From Burkholderiales bacterium (lineage in GTDB: Bacteria; Pseudomonadota; Gammaproteobacteria; Burkholderiales; SG8-41), in assembly GCA_036262035.1 (NCBI GenBank), contig DATAJS010000009.1, positions 1 through 64,000 on the forward strand: a stretch of DNA of 64,000 bases. The letters run 5' to 3'. Position 1 is the stretch's first letter. Each line of letters starts with the position of its first letter. This document shows, piece after piece, positions 1 to 9,523 of this stretch. The notes below the pieces were generated by a model. It was not told the origin of the DNA. It saw only the letters and a program-made list of their open reading frames with translations, and searched no databases. Both the position numbers and the translations under genes were made by a program.

Positions 1-15
1 TTTTTTATCTTGGCG

Positions 16-32
16 CCCCCCCCCCCCCCCCC
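16..32. repeat. Homopolymer run of 17 C
   Basis: Seventeen consecutive C residues lie directly after a T-rich start (six T at 1-6), about 110 bases before the first gene. Such runs are slippage-prone. At the extreme edge of the window it may be a contig-end or base-calling artefact rather than a biological switch. The rest of bases 1-140 shows nothing I can name. Confidence 0.85.
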
Positions 33-140
33 GGAACGCCCTGAAGCCTGCTGTCATCAAACGGGGGTCACAACTGCAACGGCTTCGGGGTCGCTGCATG
101 CGAATCTTCGGGGCCGGCAGCGCCAGCAAAGGAGCTCTTC

Positions 141-1328
141 ATGTATGCATTCCTGTTTTTCATTGCATTCTCGTTCCTGCCCGCGCCGGCGTGGGCACAG
201 CAGGTCACCCTTGGAGCCTCGGTTCAACTGACCGGACCGGTCGCCAACACCGGCCGGTATTACAAGGACGCTTACGAGTTCGCCGCGGAGAAAATCAACG
301 CCGCGGGCGGCATCGCGATCGGCTCGACGCGCCACAGGATCGCGCTGAAGATTCTCGACAACCAGTCGGACGTCAATCTGAGCGTGCGTCAGTACGTGCA
401 GCTGCTGTCGCAGGACAAGGTGAATTTCCTGTTGGGACCCTTCGCCAGCAATTTCGTGCTGGCGGATTCGTCCATTGCCGAGAAGACGCGGGTGCCGATG
501 GTGCAGGGGGGAGGCGCATCCGACCAGATCTACAGCCGCGGCTATACCCATGTTTTCGGGACGCTGCCGGCTGCGAGTAATTACTTCGGCAGCACGATCG
601 ACGCAATGACCCGGCTCGATCCCAGGCCTCGGACGGTGGCATTGCTCTATGCCGACGACGCGTTCGACGTGTCGGTGGCGAAAGGCACGCGCGAGTTGCT
701 CAAGAGGGCGGGTCTGAAGACCGTGATCGACGAGCGCTACAGCACCAATGCGTCGGACTTCTCCGTGCTGCTGTCGCGCATCAAGAGCGGGAAGGTGGAC
801 GCCGTTCTCGTCGCGGGCCATGAAACCGAGGTGCTGAACTTCATCCGCCAGGCGAAAAGCCTGGGCGTGAGCCCGATGCTGCAGTCCTTCACCGTGGGCG
901 TTCCCAGCGCGGACTTCCGCCAGGCGCTGGGCAGGGATGCGAACGGCGCGAGCGGGATGACCGCGTGGCTGCCGTCGCCGGCGCTGAAGGACCAATGGTT
1001 CGGCGATGCCGAAAAGTTCGCCCGCGAATGGAAGGCCAGATACGGCTACGAGCCCGACTACCATGCCGCAGCCGGGGTCGCCGCGGTCGAAGCCTTCGTG
1101 AACGCCATCCAGTCCGCGGGCAGCGTCGACCCGCAGAAGGTGCGCGATGCCCTGGCGAAGGTCAGCTTCGACAGTCTGTATGGTCACGTGTCCTTCAATG
1201 ACCAGGGCCAGATCAGCCTGCCGCAGATCATGATTCAGATCCAGGACGGAAAGGTCGTTCCGATCTATGCGGGCAAGGAGTTCCTGAACAAGCTCCAGTA
1301 CCCGCTGGCGCCGTGGGACAAGCGCTGA
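141..1328 (+). CDS. LivJ-type branched-chain amino-acid/amide ABC transporter substrate-binding protein
   Basis: Periplasmic receptor of a HAAT-family importer, 395 residues, of type I periplasmic binding fold (Peripla_BP_6). Residues 1-19 form a signal peptide ending in AWA before QQ, and the mature start reads [14 protein letters not shown], typical of LivJ-like proteins. GGAG lies 7 bases before the ATG. It is the first gene of a five-gene operon, with livH starting one base after its stop. The operon order J-H-M-G-F supports the role. The ligand is not predictable: family members bind branched-chain amino acids, amides, urea or aromatic acids. Confidence 0.93.
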   Translation: MYAFLFFIAFSFLPAPAWAQQVTLGASVQLTGPVANTGRYYKDAYEFAAEKINAAGGIAIGSTRHRIALKILDNQSDVNLSVRQYVQLLSQDKVNFLLGPFASNFVLADSSIAEKTRVPMVQGGGASDQIYSRGYTHVFGTLPAASNYFGSTIDAMTRLDPRPRTVALLYADDAFDVSVAKGTRELLKRAGLKTVIDERYSTNASDFSVLLSRIKSGKVDAVLVAGHETEVLNFIRQAKSLGVSPMLQSFTVGVPSADFRQALGRDANGASGMTAWLPSPALKDQWFGDAEKFAREWKARYGYEPDYHAAAGVAAVEAFVNAIQSAGSVDPQKVRDALAKVSFDSLYGHVSFNDQGQISLPQIMIQIQDGKVVPIYAGKEFLNKLQYPLAPWDKR

Positions 1329-1329
1329 G

Positions 1330-2193
1330 ATGGCGTTGTTCGTCCAGGTCCTGGTGAGCGGCATCCTCCTGGGCGGCCTCTACGCCCTCATGGCGCTCGG
1401 ACTTGCGCTCGTCTGGGGCGTGCTCAACATCGTCAATCTGTCGCATGGGGCGCTCATCATGCTGGGCGCCTATGTGACTTACTTTCTGGTCACCGGTGCG
1501 CATTTCGACCCGTTCGCCGCATTGCCGATCGCCGCGGCAGTATTGTTCGCGATCGGCTATGCCATCCAGCGCGGCATTCTGAATCTGGTGATCCGCGGGC
1601 CGATGTTCAACACGCTGCTGATCACCTTCGGCATCGAGGTCGTTCTGATGTATCTCGCGCAGCTCTGGTTCTCGGCGGATTACCGCACCATCAACCCGGG
1701 CTACGCCGGCGCGAGCTATGCCGTCGGCGGCATCACGATTCCGTTCGTTCAGCTCATCGCGTTTGCGATCGCGATCGGCCTCACCGCGGCGATGTGGCTC
1801 TTCCTGCTTCACAGCCGCACCGGGCGAGGCATACGCGCTGCGGCGCAAAACCTCGTGGCGGCACGGCTCTATGGCGTCAGCCCCAAGCGCATTTACGCGC
1901 TGACGTTCGGTCTGGGCGCGGCGCTGGCCGGCGTGGCAGGCGGGCTCTACGGAACCGTGTCGCAAATCAATCCCTATATCGGCGGCGCGCTCACCGCCAA
2001 GTCCTTCGTGATAGCGATCATCGGCGGCCTCGACAATCCGCTGTGGGTCATCGTCGGCGGTCTCTTTCTGGGCGTCATCGAATCGCTCACTGCGCTTTTC
2101 ATCGGACCCACTTACCGGGACGTCGCGAGCTTCGGCATCCTGGTGCTCATCCTCATCGTGCGACCGAGCGGGCTTCTGGGGCGAACGGCATGA
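1330..2193 (+). CDS. livH: Branched-chain amino-acid ABC transporter permease LivH
   Basis: Inner-membrane permease of 287 residues with about eight hydrophobic segments. The N-terminal region includes GGLYALMALGLALVWGVLNI and then SHGALIMLGAY, both characteristic of LivH. It pairs with LivM to form the translocation channel. Its TGA overlaps the ATG of livM (ATGA), so the two are probably translationally coupled. Length and position are normal for the family. The assignment is firm; the substrate depends on the receptor. Confidence 0.95.
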   Translation: MALFVQVLVSGILLGGLYALMALGLALVWGVLNIVNLSHGALIMLGAYVTYFLVTGAHFDPFAALPIAAAVLFAIGYAIQRGILNLVIRGPMFNTLLITFGIEVVLMYLAQLWFSADYRTINPGYAGASYAVGGITIPFVQLIAFAIAIGLTAAMWLFLLHSRTGRGIRAAAQNLVAARLYGVSPKRIYALTFGLGAALAGVAGGLYGTVSQINPYIGGALTAKSFVIAIIGGLDNPLWVIVGGLFLGVIESLTALFIGPTYRDVASFGILVLILIVRPSGLLGRTA

Positions 2194-3140
2194 AAAAAAT
2201 CGTGCGGGGTGTCGTGCTCTGCGTCATCGTCGCGCTGCTTGCCGCGCTGCCCTGGATGGGCAACACCGTGCTGGTGCAGTTCGGGATCAACCTGCTGCTG
2301 CTGGCGACGCTGGCGCAGGGATGGAACATCATCGGCGGCTATACCGGCTATCCGTCGTTCGGGAACTCGGTTTTCTACGGGCTCGGCGCTTATGGCGTAG
2401 CGATCGCCATGGTGCAATACCACTTGCCGTTCTGGGCGGGAATGCTGATCGGTCTGGGCCTCGGCGTCGCCTTCGCCGGGCTGCTGGGGTTGGCCGTGCT
2501 GCGCCTCAAGGGCCACTATTTTGCGATTTGCACCCTGGGGCTCGCTCTGGTCATGACGGCGATCGTTTCGAATCTCGAGATCGCCGGCAGCAATATCGGA
2601 CTGGTTCTACCGCTACACACAGGCGAAGCCCTGTTCTACGAGCTGGCGTTGGGACTTCTCGTGCTCACCACGCTGACGATCTTCTGGCTGTCGCGCAGCC
2701 GCTTCGGCGTCGGCCTGATCGCCATTCGTGAGAACGAGGAAGGCGCCGCGGTTCTGGGCGTCAATACCACGCTCTACAAAATCCTGGCTTTCATGCTCTC
2801 GGCGGCGTTCACGGCGCTCGCAGGCGGTATCTATGCCTACTACATCACGTTCATCGACCCGGCAGGCGTGTTCGATGTCGTTCTCAACGTCAAGATGATC
2901 ATCATGGCGGTGTTCGGCGGCCCGGGCAGCGTCCTCGGCCCGGTGATCGGCGCGTTTGTGCTGTCGGCCACCTCCGAAGTTCTGGCGACCAAGGTCACGA
3001 GCATCGCCAGCATGTTCTTCGGTGTCGTCATCGTCGTCGCCGTGGTGTTCATGCCGCGCGGCATCATCGACCTGGTGAAAAACCTCAGGCAGGCCGGCTG
3101 GCGGTACTTCATCGGCAACGTCAGGGCTCACCGCCTGTAA
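2190..3140 (+). CDS. livM: Branched-chain amino-acid ABC transporter permease LivM
   Basis: Second membrane subunit, 316 residues when started at the ATG that overlaps the livH stop. The frame stays open upstream, but that part is out-of-frame livH sequence. The protein starts MKKIVRGVV, followed by multiple transmembrane helices and the LivM hallmark GYPSFGNSVFYGLGAYGVA. A conserved cytoplasmic loop RENEEGAAVLGVN (about residues 180-192) is where the ATPase is expected to dock. livG starts at the next base after its stop. Confidence 0.95.
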   Translation: MKKIVRGVVLCVIVALLAALPWMGNTVLVQFGINLLLLATLAQGWNIIGGYTGYPSFGNSVFYGLGAYGVAIAMVQYHLPFWAGMLIGLGLGVAFAGLLGLAVLRLKGHYFAICTLGLALVMTAIVSNLEIAGSNIGLVLPLHTGEALFYELALGLLVLTTLTIFWLSRSRFGVGLIAIRENEEGAAVLGVNTTLYKILAFMLSAAFTALAGGIYAYYITFIDPAGVFDVVLNVKMIIMAVFGGPGSVLGPVIGAFVLSATSEVLATKVTSIASMFFGVVIVVAVVFMPRGIIDLVKNLRQAGWRYFIGNVRAHRL

Positions 3141-3875
3141 ATGGACAACATCCTCGAAGTGAGCCGGCTCACCAAGCGCTTTCACGGCGTGGTGGCGGTC
3201 GACGATGTGAGCTTCCATCTCGAGCAGGGCGAGATTCTCGGTCTGATCGGCCCGAACGGAGCAGGGAAGACGACGCTCGTGAGCATGGTGAACGGCACGC
3301 TCGAGCCGACGCGAGGCGATCTCGTTTTCGAAGGACGGTCCATGCGCGGGGTGCCGGCATACCGGCGCGCACATCTGGGCATCGGCCGCACCTTCCAGGT
3401 CATGAAGCCGTTCCCCGGAATGAGCGTGCTCGAGAACGTGTCGGTGGGCGCGCTGTTCGGCGCCGGCGGCGGCGAGCGCAGCATGGGGCGCGCGCGCGAG
3501 CTCGCGGGCGAGTGCCTGGAATTCGTCGGTCTGGGCAGGCGCATCGCGCAGCGCGCCGATGCGCTGGGCGGCCCCGACCGAAAGCGCCTGGAGCTCGCGA
3601 GGGCGCTCGCCATGAAGCCCAGACTTTTGCTCCTGGACGAGGTCATGGCCGGCCTCAATCACGTCGAGATCCAGGAGGTCATCGACGTCATCAAGAAAGT
3701 GCGCGACCGGGGCATCAGCATCCTGGTGATCGAGCATGTGATGAAGGCGATCAAGAGCCTCTCCGACCGCGTTTTCGTGCTGCACCATGGCGAGAAAATC
3801 GTGGAAGGCGCAACCGAGGCGGTGCTCAGCGATCCGCGCGTGGTCGAAGCATACCTGGGGCGAAGACGGCAATGA
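3141..3875 (+). CDS. livG: Branched-chain amino-acid ABC transporter ATPase LivG
   Basis: ABC ATPase of 244 residues. Walker A is GPNGAGKTT (37-45) and Walker B is LLLLDE (162-167), with the switch His in VIEH. The signature motif is degenerate, LGGPDR (142-147) instead of LSGGQ; LivG proteins often deviate here, and LivF supplies the canonical one. Its end overlaps the livF start by ATGA. It should form a heterodimer with LivF under LivHM. Confidence 0.94.
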   Translation: MDNILEVSRLTKRFHGVVAVDDVSFHLEQGEILGLIGPNGAGKTTLVSMVNGTLEPTRGDLVFEGRSMRGVPAYRRAHLGIGRTFQVMKPFPGMSVLENVSVGALFGAGGGERSMGRARELAGECLEFVGLGRRIAQRADALGGPDRKRLELARALAMKPRLLLLDEVMAGLNHVEIQEVIDVIKKVRDRGISILVIEHVMKAIKSLSDRVFVLHHGEKIVEGATEAVLSDPRVVEAYLGRRRQ

Positions 3876-4651
3876 GCGCCGTGCTGCTGCAGGTCACGCG
3901 GCTCAACGCCGGTTATGGGGAAATGCCGGTGTTGCGGGATGTGAGCATCGAAATCCGCGCCGCCGAAATCGTGGCGCTCGTCGGCAGCAACGGTGCCGGC
4001 AAAACGACCTTGCTGCGTGCGCTTTCGAAGCTCATCCCGTCGCGGGGCGACATCATCTTCGAGGGTCGCTCGCTCGCCCGGGCCACCGCCGACGGCGTTT
4101 TCGGGATGGGCCTGGTGCAGGTCCCGGAGGGACGTCAGCTCTTCGAGCAGATGAGCATCGACGAAAATCTGCTAATGGGCGCGTATAAGCGCGCCGACAA
4201 GAACGGGATCAGGCAGGACCTGGATCGCGTCTACCGCATTTTCCCGGCTCTCGCCGGGCGCAGGCGTCAGCTTGCAGGCAGCCTGTCGGGCGGCGAGCAG
4301 CAGATGTGCGCAATGGCGCGCGCCCTCATGGCAAGGCCGCGGCTGATGATGGTGGACGAGATGAGCCTGGGACTCGCGCCCGTGATCGTCGATCTGCTGC
4401 TGGAGACCATGACGCAGATTCGCAGCGAAGGCGTGACCGTGCTGCTGGTCGAGCAGGACGTGCACGCTGCACTGTCCGTCGCGGATCGGGGTTACGTGCT
4501 GGAGACCGGCGCGATCGTTCGGGAAGGCAGCGCGAACGACCTGACGAACGATCCCGAAGTGCAGCGGGCGTATCTCGGAGAGAGCGCTGCGGATACGACG
4601 CACGTCGAGGGCACGGCAGCGAAACGAGAGTCGACGCATCGTCGTGCTTGA
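3872..4651 (+). CDS. livF: Branched-chain amino-acid ABC transporter ATPase LivF
   Basis: Second ATPase, 259 residues from the ATG that overlaps the livG stop. Walker A is GSNGAGKTT (38-46), the signature is a canonical LSGGEQ (138-143) and Walker B is RLMMVDE (about 157-163). The family-typical VPEGRQLFEQMSI lies near residue 84. The C-terminal tail after AYLGES is about 20 residues longer than usual and basic. Last gene of the transporter operon; the 120 bases after it show no clear terminator. Confidence 0.94.
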   Translation: MSAVLLQVTRLNAGYGEMPVLRDVSIEIRAAEIVALVGSNGAGKTTLLRALSKLIPSRGDIIFEGRSLARATADGVFGMGLVQVPEGRQLFEQMSIDENLLMGAYKRADKNGIRQDLDRVYRIFPALAGRRRQLAGSLSGGEQQMCAMARALMARPRLMMVDEMSLGLAPVIVDLLLETMTQIRSEGVTVLLVEQDVHAALSVADRGYVLETGAIVREGSANDLTNDPEVQRAYLGESAADTTHVEGTAAKRESTHRRA

Positions 4652-4774
4652 GGCATCGAGTCGACCTCCTCGATCTCGTGGCCACGGGCACGCAATCCTC
4701 GAAGGCGGTTGCCGCGAGAAACGGCACTGCTTGATCGGCTAACATTCACGGGGACAGAGGAACAGGCTGCCGCA

Positions 4775-5188
4775 ATGGTTCGAATCAAACGGGTGTACGA
4801 GCCTCACGCCAGCATCGACGGCGCGCGCTATCTGGTCGAGCGGCTGTGGCCGCGAGGCGTCAGCAAGGCATCGCTCGCCATGAATGCATGGATGAAGGAC
4901 GCGGCGCCGAGCACCGCGCTGCGCCAGTGGTTCGACCACGATGTCGAGCGCTGGGCCGAATTCAGGCGACGCTACCGTGCGGAGCTCAACACTCGTCCGG
5001 AAGCCTGGGAGCCGATACTTGCGCAGGCGCGCCGCGGGCGCGTGACCCTGCTCTTCAGCGCGCACGATCTGAAGCACAACAACGCTGTCGTATTGCGGGA
5101 TTTCCTGAACGCGAGGCTGAAGAGCCGACGCCCTGGCTCGAAGCAGGGCGGACGTAACGGGGAAACGTGCCCGGAAAAGCGCGCGTAA
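4775..5188 (+). CDS. DUF488 family protein (YeaO-like)
   Basis: Cytoplasmic protein of about 137 residues. It starts MVRIKRVYEP and carries the DUF488 pattern GARYLVERLWPRGVSKA, then W-x-KDAAPS and LLFSAHDLKHNNAVVL. The function of the family is not established. I chose the internal ATG at 4775 because homology begins there; an in-frame ATG at 4709 would add 22 unrelated residues. The last 20 or so residues are basic and look like read-out rather than domain. The next 232 bases hold no gene I can see. Confidence 0.85.
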   Translation: MVRIKRVYEPHASIDGARYLVERLWPRGVSKASLAMNAWMKDAAPSTALRQWFDHDVERWAEFRRRYRAELNTRPEAWEPILAQARRGRVTLLFSAHDLKHNNAVVLRDFLNARLKSRRPGSKQGGRNGETCPEKRA

Positions 5189-5420
5189 GCCGCTGCGCCC
5201 AAAAGCGTTTTCGCGCGCGATCCCGCCCCCTGCGGTCCGTCACCGCGTGCGCATCGGGTAAGCTGCGTGCCGGCCGGTCGTCCGGGAACCGTCCACGCCG
5301 CGTATTGTCTGTTCTGCCGGAGCGCGAAAATACGAGACGGCCGCGCCTGCCGCGGCAGGTCCGGCCCGGATGACGGCAAGTCGCACCTACGACCCCTCTT
5401 TACCCTGACGTGGAGCCTGC

Positions 5421-7574
5421 ATGCGCAAGACCCTGCTGTGGATCGTCCTTGTACTGTCGACGGCGGCGCAAGGCGCTGCGTTCGGCGCGGGAAAGCTCGC
5501 GCCGGCGGCGCCGGAGCAGCAGGCGGCGCACCTCGCGGCCGAGATCCTCACGCGTTACCACTACAAGCCGAGCCCCCTCGACGAAAACCTGTCCTCGAAG
5601 ATATTCGACGGGTATCTGAAAGCGCTGGATTCCGAGAAAGTCTTCTTCGTTCAAGCCGACGTGGACCGGCTTTCGGCGTATCGCACGCGTCTGGGCGATG
5701 CCATCCTCAAGGAGGACCTGACCGCGCCGTTCGCGATTTTCAACCTGTATGAAAATCGGGCGGCCGAGCGTTTCGCGCATGCCCGCGCGCTGGTCAAACA
5801 GGGCTTCGACTTCAGCAAGGCCGAGAGCTACGAGGCGTCGCGGGAAAAGGCCGCCTGGCCTGCGAACGAAGCGGAGATGAACGAGCTGTGGCGCAAGCGG
5901 GTCAAGAGCGACTGGCTGCGGCTCAGGCTCTCCGGCGAGAGCGACGAGAGCATCATCCGCATTCTCGACCGGCGCTACGACAATTTCCAGAAGCGCATCG
6001 CGCAGGTGAAGAGCGCGGACGCCTTCCAGACTTTCATGAACGCCTACACCATGGCGATCGAGCCCCACACCAACTACATGGGACCGCGGGCGGCGGAGGA
6101 CTTCGACATCTCGATGAGCCTCTCGCTCGTCGGCATCGGCGCCGTGCTCGCGGACCAGGAGGGCTACGCGACGATCCGCGAGCTGGTGCCGGGCGGGCCC
6201 GCCGCTCTCTCCGGGGAGCTGAAGAAGGGTGATCGCATCGTCGGTGTCGCGCAGGGCCGCGGCACCACCGCGACGGACGTCCAGGGCTGGCGGCTCGACG
6301 ACACGGTCGCGCTGATCCGCGGCGCGGTCGACACGGTCGTCGTGCTCGACGTCATACCCGCGGAGGCAGGTCTGGACGGCAAGCACAAGACGGTCACGAT
6401 CGTCCGTAAGAAGGTCGGCCTGGAACAGCAGGCCGCCAAGGGAACCATCCGGACCGTCGAGGCCGGCAAGGGCGCCCGCCGGATCGGCGTGATCACCCTG
6501 CCGTCGTTCTACGAGGATTTCGCGGGCCGACAGAAAGGCCTCGCGGACTACAAGAGCGCCAGTCGCGACGTGGCGCGCCTGCTGAAGGGGTTCAAGCAGG
6601 ACGGCGTCGACGGCGTGCTGATCGACTTGCGCGATAACGGCGGCGGCTCGCTGAACGAGGCGATCAACCTCACCGGCCTGTTCATCGACACCGGTCCCGT
6701 GGTGCAACAGCGCGACGCGGCGGGTGCGATCTCGGTCGGAAGGGACACCATCGCGGGCGTTGCGTGGGATGGCCCGCTCGCCGTGCTGATCAACCGGGCT
6801 TCGGCCTCGGCGTCGGAGATCTTCGCCGCGGCGATCCAGGACTACGGCCGCGGCGTGATCATCGGCGAACCGAGCTTCGGCAAAGGCACCGTGCAGACGA
6901 TGGTCGACCTCGACCGGGTCGCCAAGAACGGCAAGCCGCAGTACGGCGAGCTCAAGATGACGATCGCACAGTTCTTCCGCATCGACGGCGGCACCACGCA
7001 ACTGCACGGCGTCACGCCGGATATCGCCTTGCCGTCGGCTTCGGATTCGAAGCGGTTCGGCGAGTCGAGCTACGACAATGCGCTCCCGTGGTCGCGCATC
7101 AGGCCCGCCGAATATTCGCGGGTCGGGGACATCAAACCGATCGTGCCGGTTCTTCGCGCCATGCACGACGCGCGCGTCAGGAACGACACCGGTTTCCGCT
7201 ACCTCGTGGAAGACATCGCGGAAGCGAGCGCGCGGCGCGCCAGGAACGTGATCTCGCTGAACGAGGCCGAGCGTCGCAAGGAACGCGACGCGGAGCGGGC
7301 GCGCATCGCCTCCCGGGAGGGGCGGACGAAGGCCGGGACGGAAGGCGCCGCAGGTGACGTGGCCGGCACGGGCCTCGGCGCCTGGGACGACGGCCGGCAG
7401 GTCAGCGAGCGCAGTCTCGCCGACGAGCTCGCGATCGAGAAAGTGCAAAAGGACAAGAAGGATGTCCTGCTGAGCGAAGCCGTGCGCATCCTCAACGACC
7501 AGGTGACCGTGCGCAGCGACGGCGCGGCGGTCGCGGCGCGAGCCAGGCCCCGTGCGGGCGCGTTGGCCGAATAG
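5421..7574 (+). CDS. prc: Carboxy-terminal (tail-specific) processing protease, S41 family
   Basis: Periplasmic serine protease of 717 residues that degrades proteins with nonpolar C-termini and processes cell-envelope proteins. Residues 1-24 are a signal peptide; GGAG lies 7 bases before the ATG. An N-terminal Tsp domain is followed by a PDZ domain (about 225-320, beginning SLVGIGAVL) and an S41 core. By comparison with E. coli Prc the catalytic dyad is Ser463 (in SASASEIF) and Lys488 (in FGKGTVQ), with the conserved 25-residue spacing. A C-terminal DUF3340-like region is rich in charged residues. The organisation matches Tsp/Prc rather than the shorter CtpA type. Confidence 0.95.
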   Translation: MRKTLLWIVLVLSTAAQGAAFGAGKLAPAAPEQQAAHLAAEILTRYHYKPSPLDENLSSKIFDGYLKALDSEKVFFVQADVDRLSAYRTRLGDAILKEDLTAPFAIFNLYENRAAERFAHARALVKQGFDFSKAESYEASREKAAWPANEAEMNELWRKRVKSDWLRLRLSGESDESIIRILDRRYDNFQKRIAQVKSADAFQTFMNAYTMAIEPHTNYMGPRAAEDFDISMSLSLVGIGAVLADQEGYATIRELVPGGPAALSGELKKGDRIVGVAQGRGTTATDVQGWRLDDTVALIRGAVDTVVVLDVIPAEAGLDGKHKTVTIVRKKVGLEQQAAKGTIRTVEAGKGARRIGVITLPSFYEDFAGRQKGLADYKSASRDVARLLKGFKQDGVDGVLIDLRDNGGGSLNEAINLTGLFIDTGPVVQQRDAAGAISVGRDTIAGVAWDGPLAVLINRASASASEIFAAAIQDYGRGVIIGEPSFGKGTVQTMVDLDRVAKNGKPQYGELKMTIAQFFRIDGGTTQLHGVTPDIALPSASDSKRFGESSYDNALPWSRIRPAEYSRVGDIKPIVPVLRAMHDARVRNDTGFRYLVEDIAEASARRARNVISLNEAERRKERDAERARIASREGRTKAGTEGAAGDVAGTGLGAWDDGRQVSERSLADELAIEKVQKDKKDVLLSEAVRILNDQVTVRSDGAAVAARARPRAGALAE

Positions 7575-7685
7575 CCGGCGGAAACAAGGCCGATACGCCG
7601 GTTCGATTCCGACTCCCGCCTCCGGTCATCTGGCCCGATAATCGTGCAGGCCGTGCTTCGCGGCCGATCATCGGAGGAGGTCGTC

Positions 7686-8081
7686 ATGCCGTTCTACAAG
7701 CTCGACGAGCTGGAGAGAAAGTCGTCTTCCACGAACAGGAAGATCGAGGCGGGCACGGTCCCGGGCGAGTTCATGAAGTTCGGCGTCGTCACCAAGCCCG
7801 AAGGCGAGGGGCCGCCGCTGCACGAGCACCCGAACGAAGAGCAGTTCAGCCTGGTCATCTCGGGGCAGATGCACTTCGTGCTCGGGGACGAGGACCGCGT
7901 CGTCGGACCCGGGACGCTCGTCCATATCCCGCGCAACACGCGCCATCGCTCGCGGCCGGTGAACGGGCCGGCGACGTTCATCACGATCAAGAGCCCGTGC
8001 GGCAACGGCAACCTCGACCAGGACTACAAGCGGCGGCCCGAGGCCGCAGAGATCGAGGCGCTGTACCCGGGAAAGAAGTGA
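7686..8081 (+). CDS. Cupin-domain protein
   Basis: Small cupin of 131 residues. The start at MPFYKLDELE is preceded by a strong GGAGGAGG. Cupin motif 1 is GPPLHEHPNEEQFSLVISG, giving the metal-binding His-x-His and Glu; motif 2 contains PGTLVHIPRNTRHRS. The ligand or reaction is unknown: such stand-alone cupins range from isomerases to dioxygenases and sensors. It converges on the ArsR-type gene downstream. Confidence 0.85.
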   Translation: MPFYKLDELERKSSSTNRKIEAGTVPGEFMKFGVVTKPEGEGPPLHEHPNEEQFSLVISGQMHFVLGDEDRVVGPGTLVHIPRNTRHRSRPVNGPATFITIKSPCGNGNLDQDYKRRPEAAEIEALYPGKK

Positions 8082-8102
8082 TCGACGCCGTCGGGGCGCC
8101 GC

Positions 8103-8807
8103 TTACACGCCGGCCCCGATGACGTCGCGATAGATCCGCATCCCCTTCGGTGTGATCGCCACGGCGCGCGTGCCTTGCACGCGGCGTATCCATCCGGCTT
8201 CGAAGCTGTGCGCGCAGAGCGCGGCGCCGAACGATCCGGCGAGGTGCGGTCGCCGCTCGCTCCAGTCGAGGCACGGCCGGCACAGAACGCGGCGCCTGGC
8301 GCCGCTCGCCCGAAGCAGCGCGGGAACGTCCATGCCGAGCCGCTTCAGCAGCGAGACGCCGCTGTCGGTCATGACCCCTGCGTCGTCGGTGAGGTCCATG
8401 TAGCCCTGGCCCGCGAGCGCGTCGGCAAGCGCGACGCCGAGCCGGCCCGCGAGATGGTCGTAGCAGGTGCGCGCACTGCGCAACGCGGCATCGCGAGGCC
8501 CGACGACGGGCGCCGTGCGCGCAGTCTCGAGCTGCGCCGCGGTGCGCATGATGCTCTCCATCATCTGCGCGACCGCCGGCGACGCGAGGCGGTGATAGCG
8601 ATGGCGGCCCTGCTTCTCGACGCGGACGAGGCCGGCCGCCGTCATGCGCGCGAGGTGCTCGCTCGCGGTCTGCGGCGTGATGCGCGCGACCGAGGCGAGC
8701 TCGGTGGCGGTCAAGGCACGCCCGTCCATCAGCGCATGCAGCATGCCGGCGCGCGCCGGGTGACCGGCGATCGAAGCCACTTCGGCGAATCGGGCGTCAG
8801 TCGACAT
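8103..8807 (-). CDS. ArsR-family winged-helix transcriptional regulator
   Basis: DNA-binding regulator of 234 residues. The N-terminal winged helix contains LTATELASVARITPQTASEH (recognition helix about residues 32-52) and the wing GRHRYHRLA. It is longer than classical ArsR proteins: the C-terminal half (about 110-234) has several cysteines (ARTCYDH, CRPCLDW, ALCAHSF), which could sense metal or redox. Similar longer ArsR proteins are common in proteobacteria near transport or oxidoreductase genes. No target can be inferred here. Confidence 0.85.
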   Translation of the reverse strand: MSTDARFAEVASIAGHPARAGMLHALMDGRALTATELASVARITPQTASEHLARMTAAGLVRVEKQGRHRYHRLASPAVAQMMESIMRTAAQLETARTAPVVGPRDAALRSARTCYDHLAGRLGVALADALAGQGYMDLTDDAGVMTDSGVSLLKRLGMDVPALLRASGARRRVLCRPCLDWSERRPHLAGSFGAALCAHSFEAGWIRRVQGTRAVAITPKGMRIYRDVIGAGV

Positions 8808-8936
8808 CTCGTGATCTCCTCGCGATAGAGCGCATCAGCTTACGCCGGTCGCCGCGGCGATGTTTCGGCCGCCGACGAAGCGACGTGAGCCCACAGGCTC
8901 GCGTGGCGAGCCAGGCCGGTGCGCACCATCGCGTGC

Positions 8937-9152
8937 ATGCAGATACTTTCATGCCGACATTGCCGCCGCTACACCTATCAACCCTGCTTCGTCGCGGGCG
9001 TCTTCCGGATGAGCCCGCATTGCGCGAAGTGGCACGCGTGCTTTCCCGACGCGTCGGGGTGTCCGAATTTCGAGCGGGAGCCGGGGAGCGATGACGAGCT
9101 CGCCGGCGCCTTCGGCGGTCAGCCGGCGCCCGCAGGCTCCGGCAGGGCGTGA
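8937..9152 (+). CDS. Possible small cysteine-rich protein
   Basis: Open frame of 71 residues starting MQILSCRHCRRYTYQPC. It has a CxxC pair at 6/9 and further Cys/His residues in SPHCAKWHACFPDASGC, which resembles a small metal-binding protein. The C-terminal 20 residues are low complexity. An in-frame ATG at 8919 is an alternative start. There is no good ribosome-binding site and overlapping frames are also open. The amino-acid pattern is the only support, so this is tentative. Confidence 0.4.
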   Translation: MQILSCRHCRRYTYQPCFVAGVFRMSPHCAKWHACFPDASGCPNFEREPGSDDELAGAFGGQPAPAGSGRA

Positions 9153-9197
9153 AACGCCGGTGGGCGCAGCCGCCGGCGGCATGCGACACTTCGCCGC

Positions 9198-9398
9198 ATG
9201 GACGACCACCAACGGGCGCAGGCCGTCGCGCTGCTTCAACGCGCGCGCGATCTATGTATCAGTCAGAGGTGGGCGGCCGCACGCGGGAACACGGCCGACG
9301 CGGCGGCCTTGCAGCGACTGCTCGATCACCTCGATGCGGCGATCCGGGAGCTCGACGAGCTCGGGTTCGCCGTCCCGATCCCGTCGAGGAAGCCTTGA
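9198..9398 (+). CDS. Possible small hypothetical protein
   Basis: Open frame of 66 residues starting MDDHQRAQAVALLQRARDLC. It would be mostly helical and amphipathic (AALQRLLDHLDAAIRELDEL), ending FAVPIPSRKP. No family is recognised and no strong ribosome-binding site is seen. It lies in the 716-base stretch between the ArsR-type gene and the peptidoglycan-binding gene, where only this and the preceding small frame look protein-like. Confidence 0.35.
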   Translation: MDDHQRAQAVALLQRARDLCISQRWAAARGNTADAAALQRLLDHLDAAIRELDELGFAVPIPSRKP

Positions 9399-9523
9399 AA
9401 TAAGACCGGGCAGGCCGCCGGATCCTGTCAGGCCCGACGCGTTTCCTCGACTGAAATAAAGACATTCGAACTCGCCCCGACGCGCGTCCGTCATACCTCT
9501 GTCTTTTGCTCACAGGAGGCAAC

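Noticed and set aside
57-1364. Long minus-strand open frames opposite real genes throughout the window
   Set aside because: At this GC content antisense and shifted frames stay open; they show Arg/His/Pro-rich composition, no domains, and lie opposite clear genes.
7597-7631. T-arm-like sequence GCCGG-TTCGATT-CCGAC followed by CCCGCCTCC, like the 3' end of a tRNA
   Set aside because: No matching 5' acceptor, D-arm or anticodon arm upstream, one mismatch in the stem, and the upstream bases belong to the prc end; at most a remnant.
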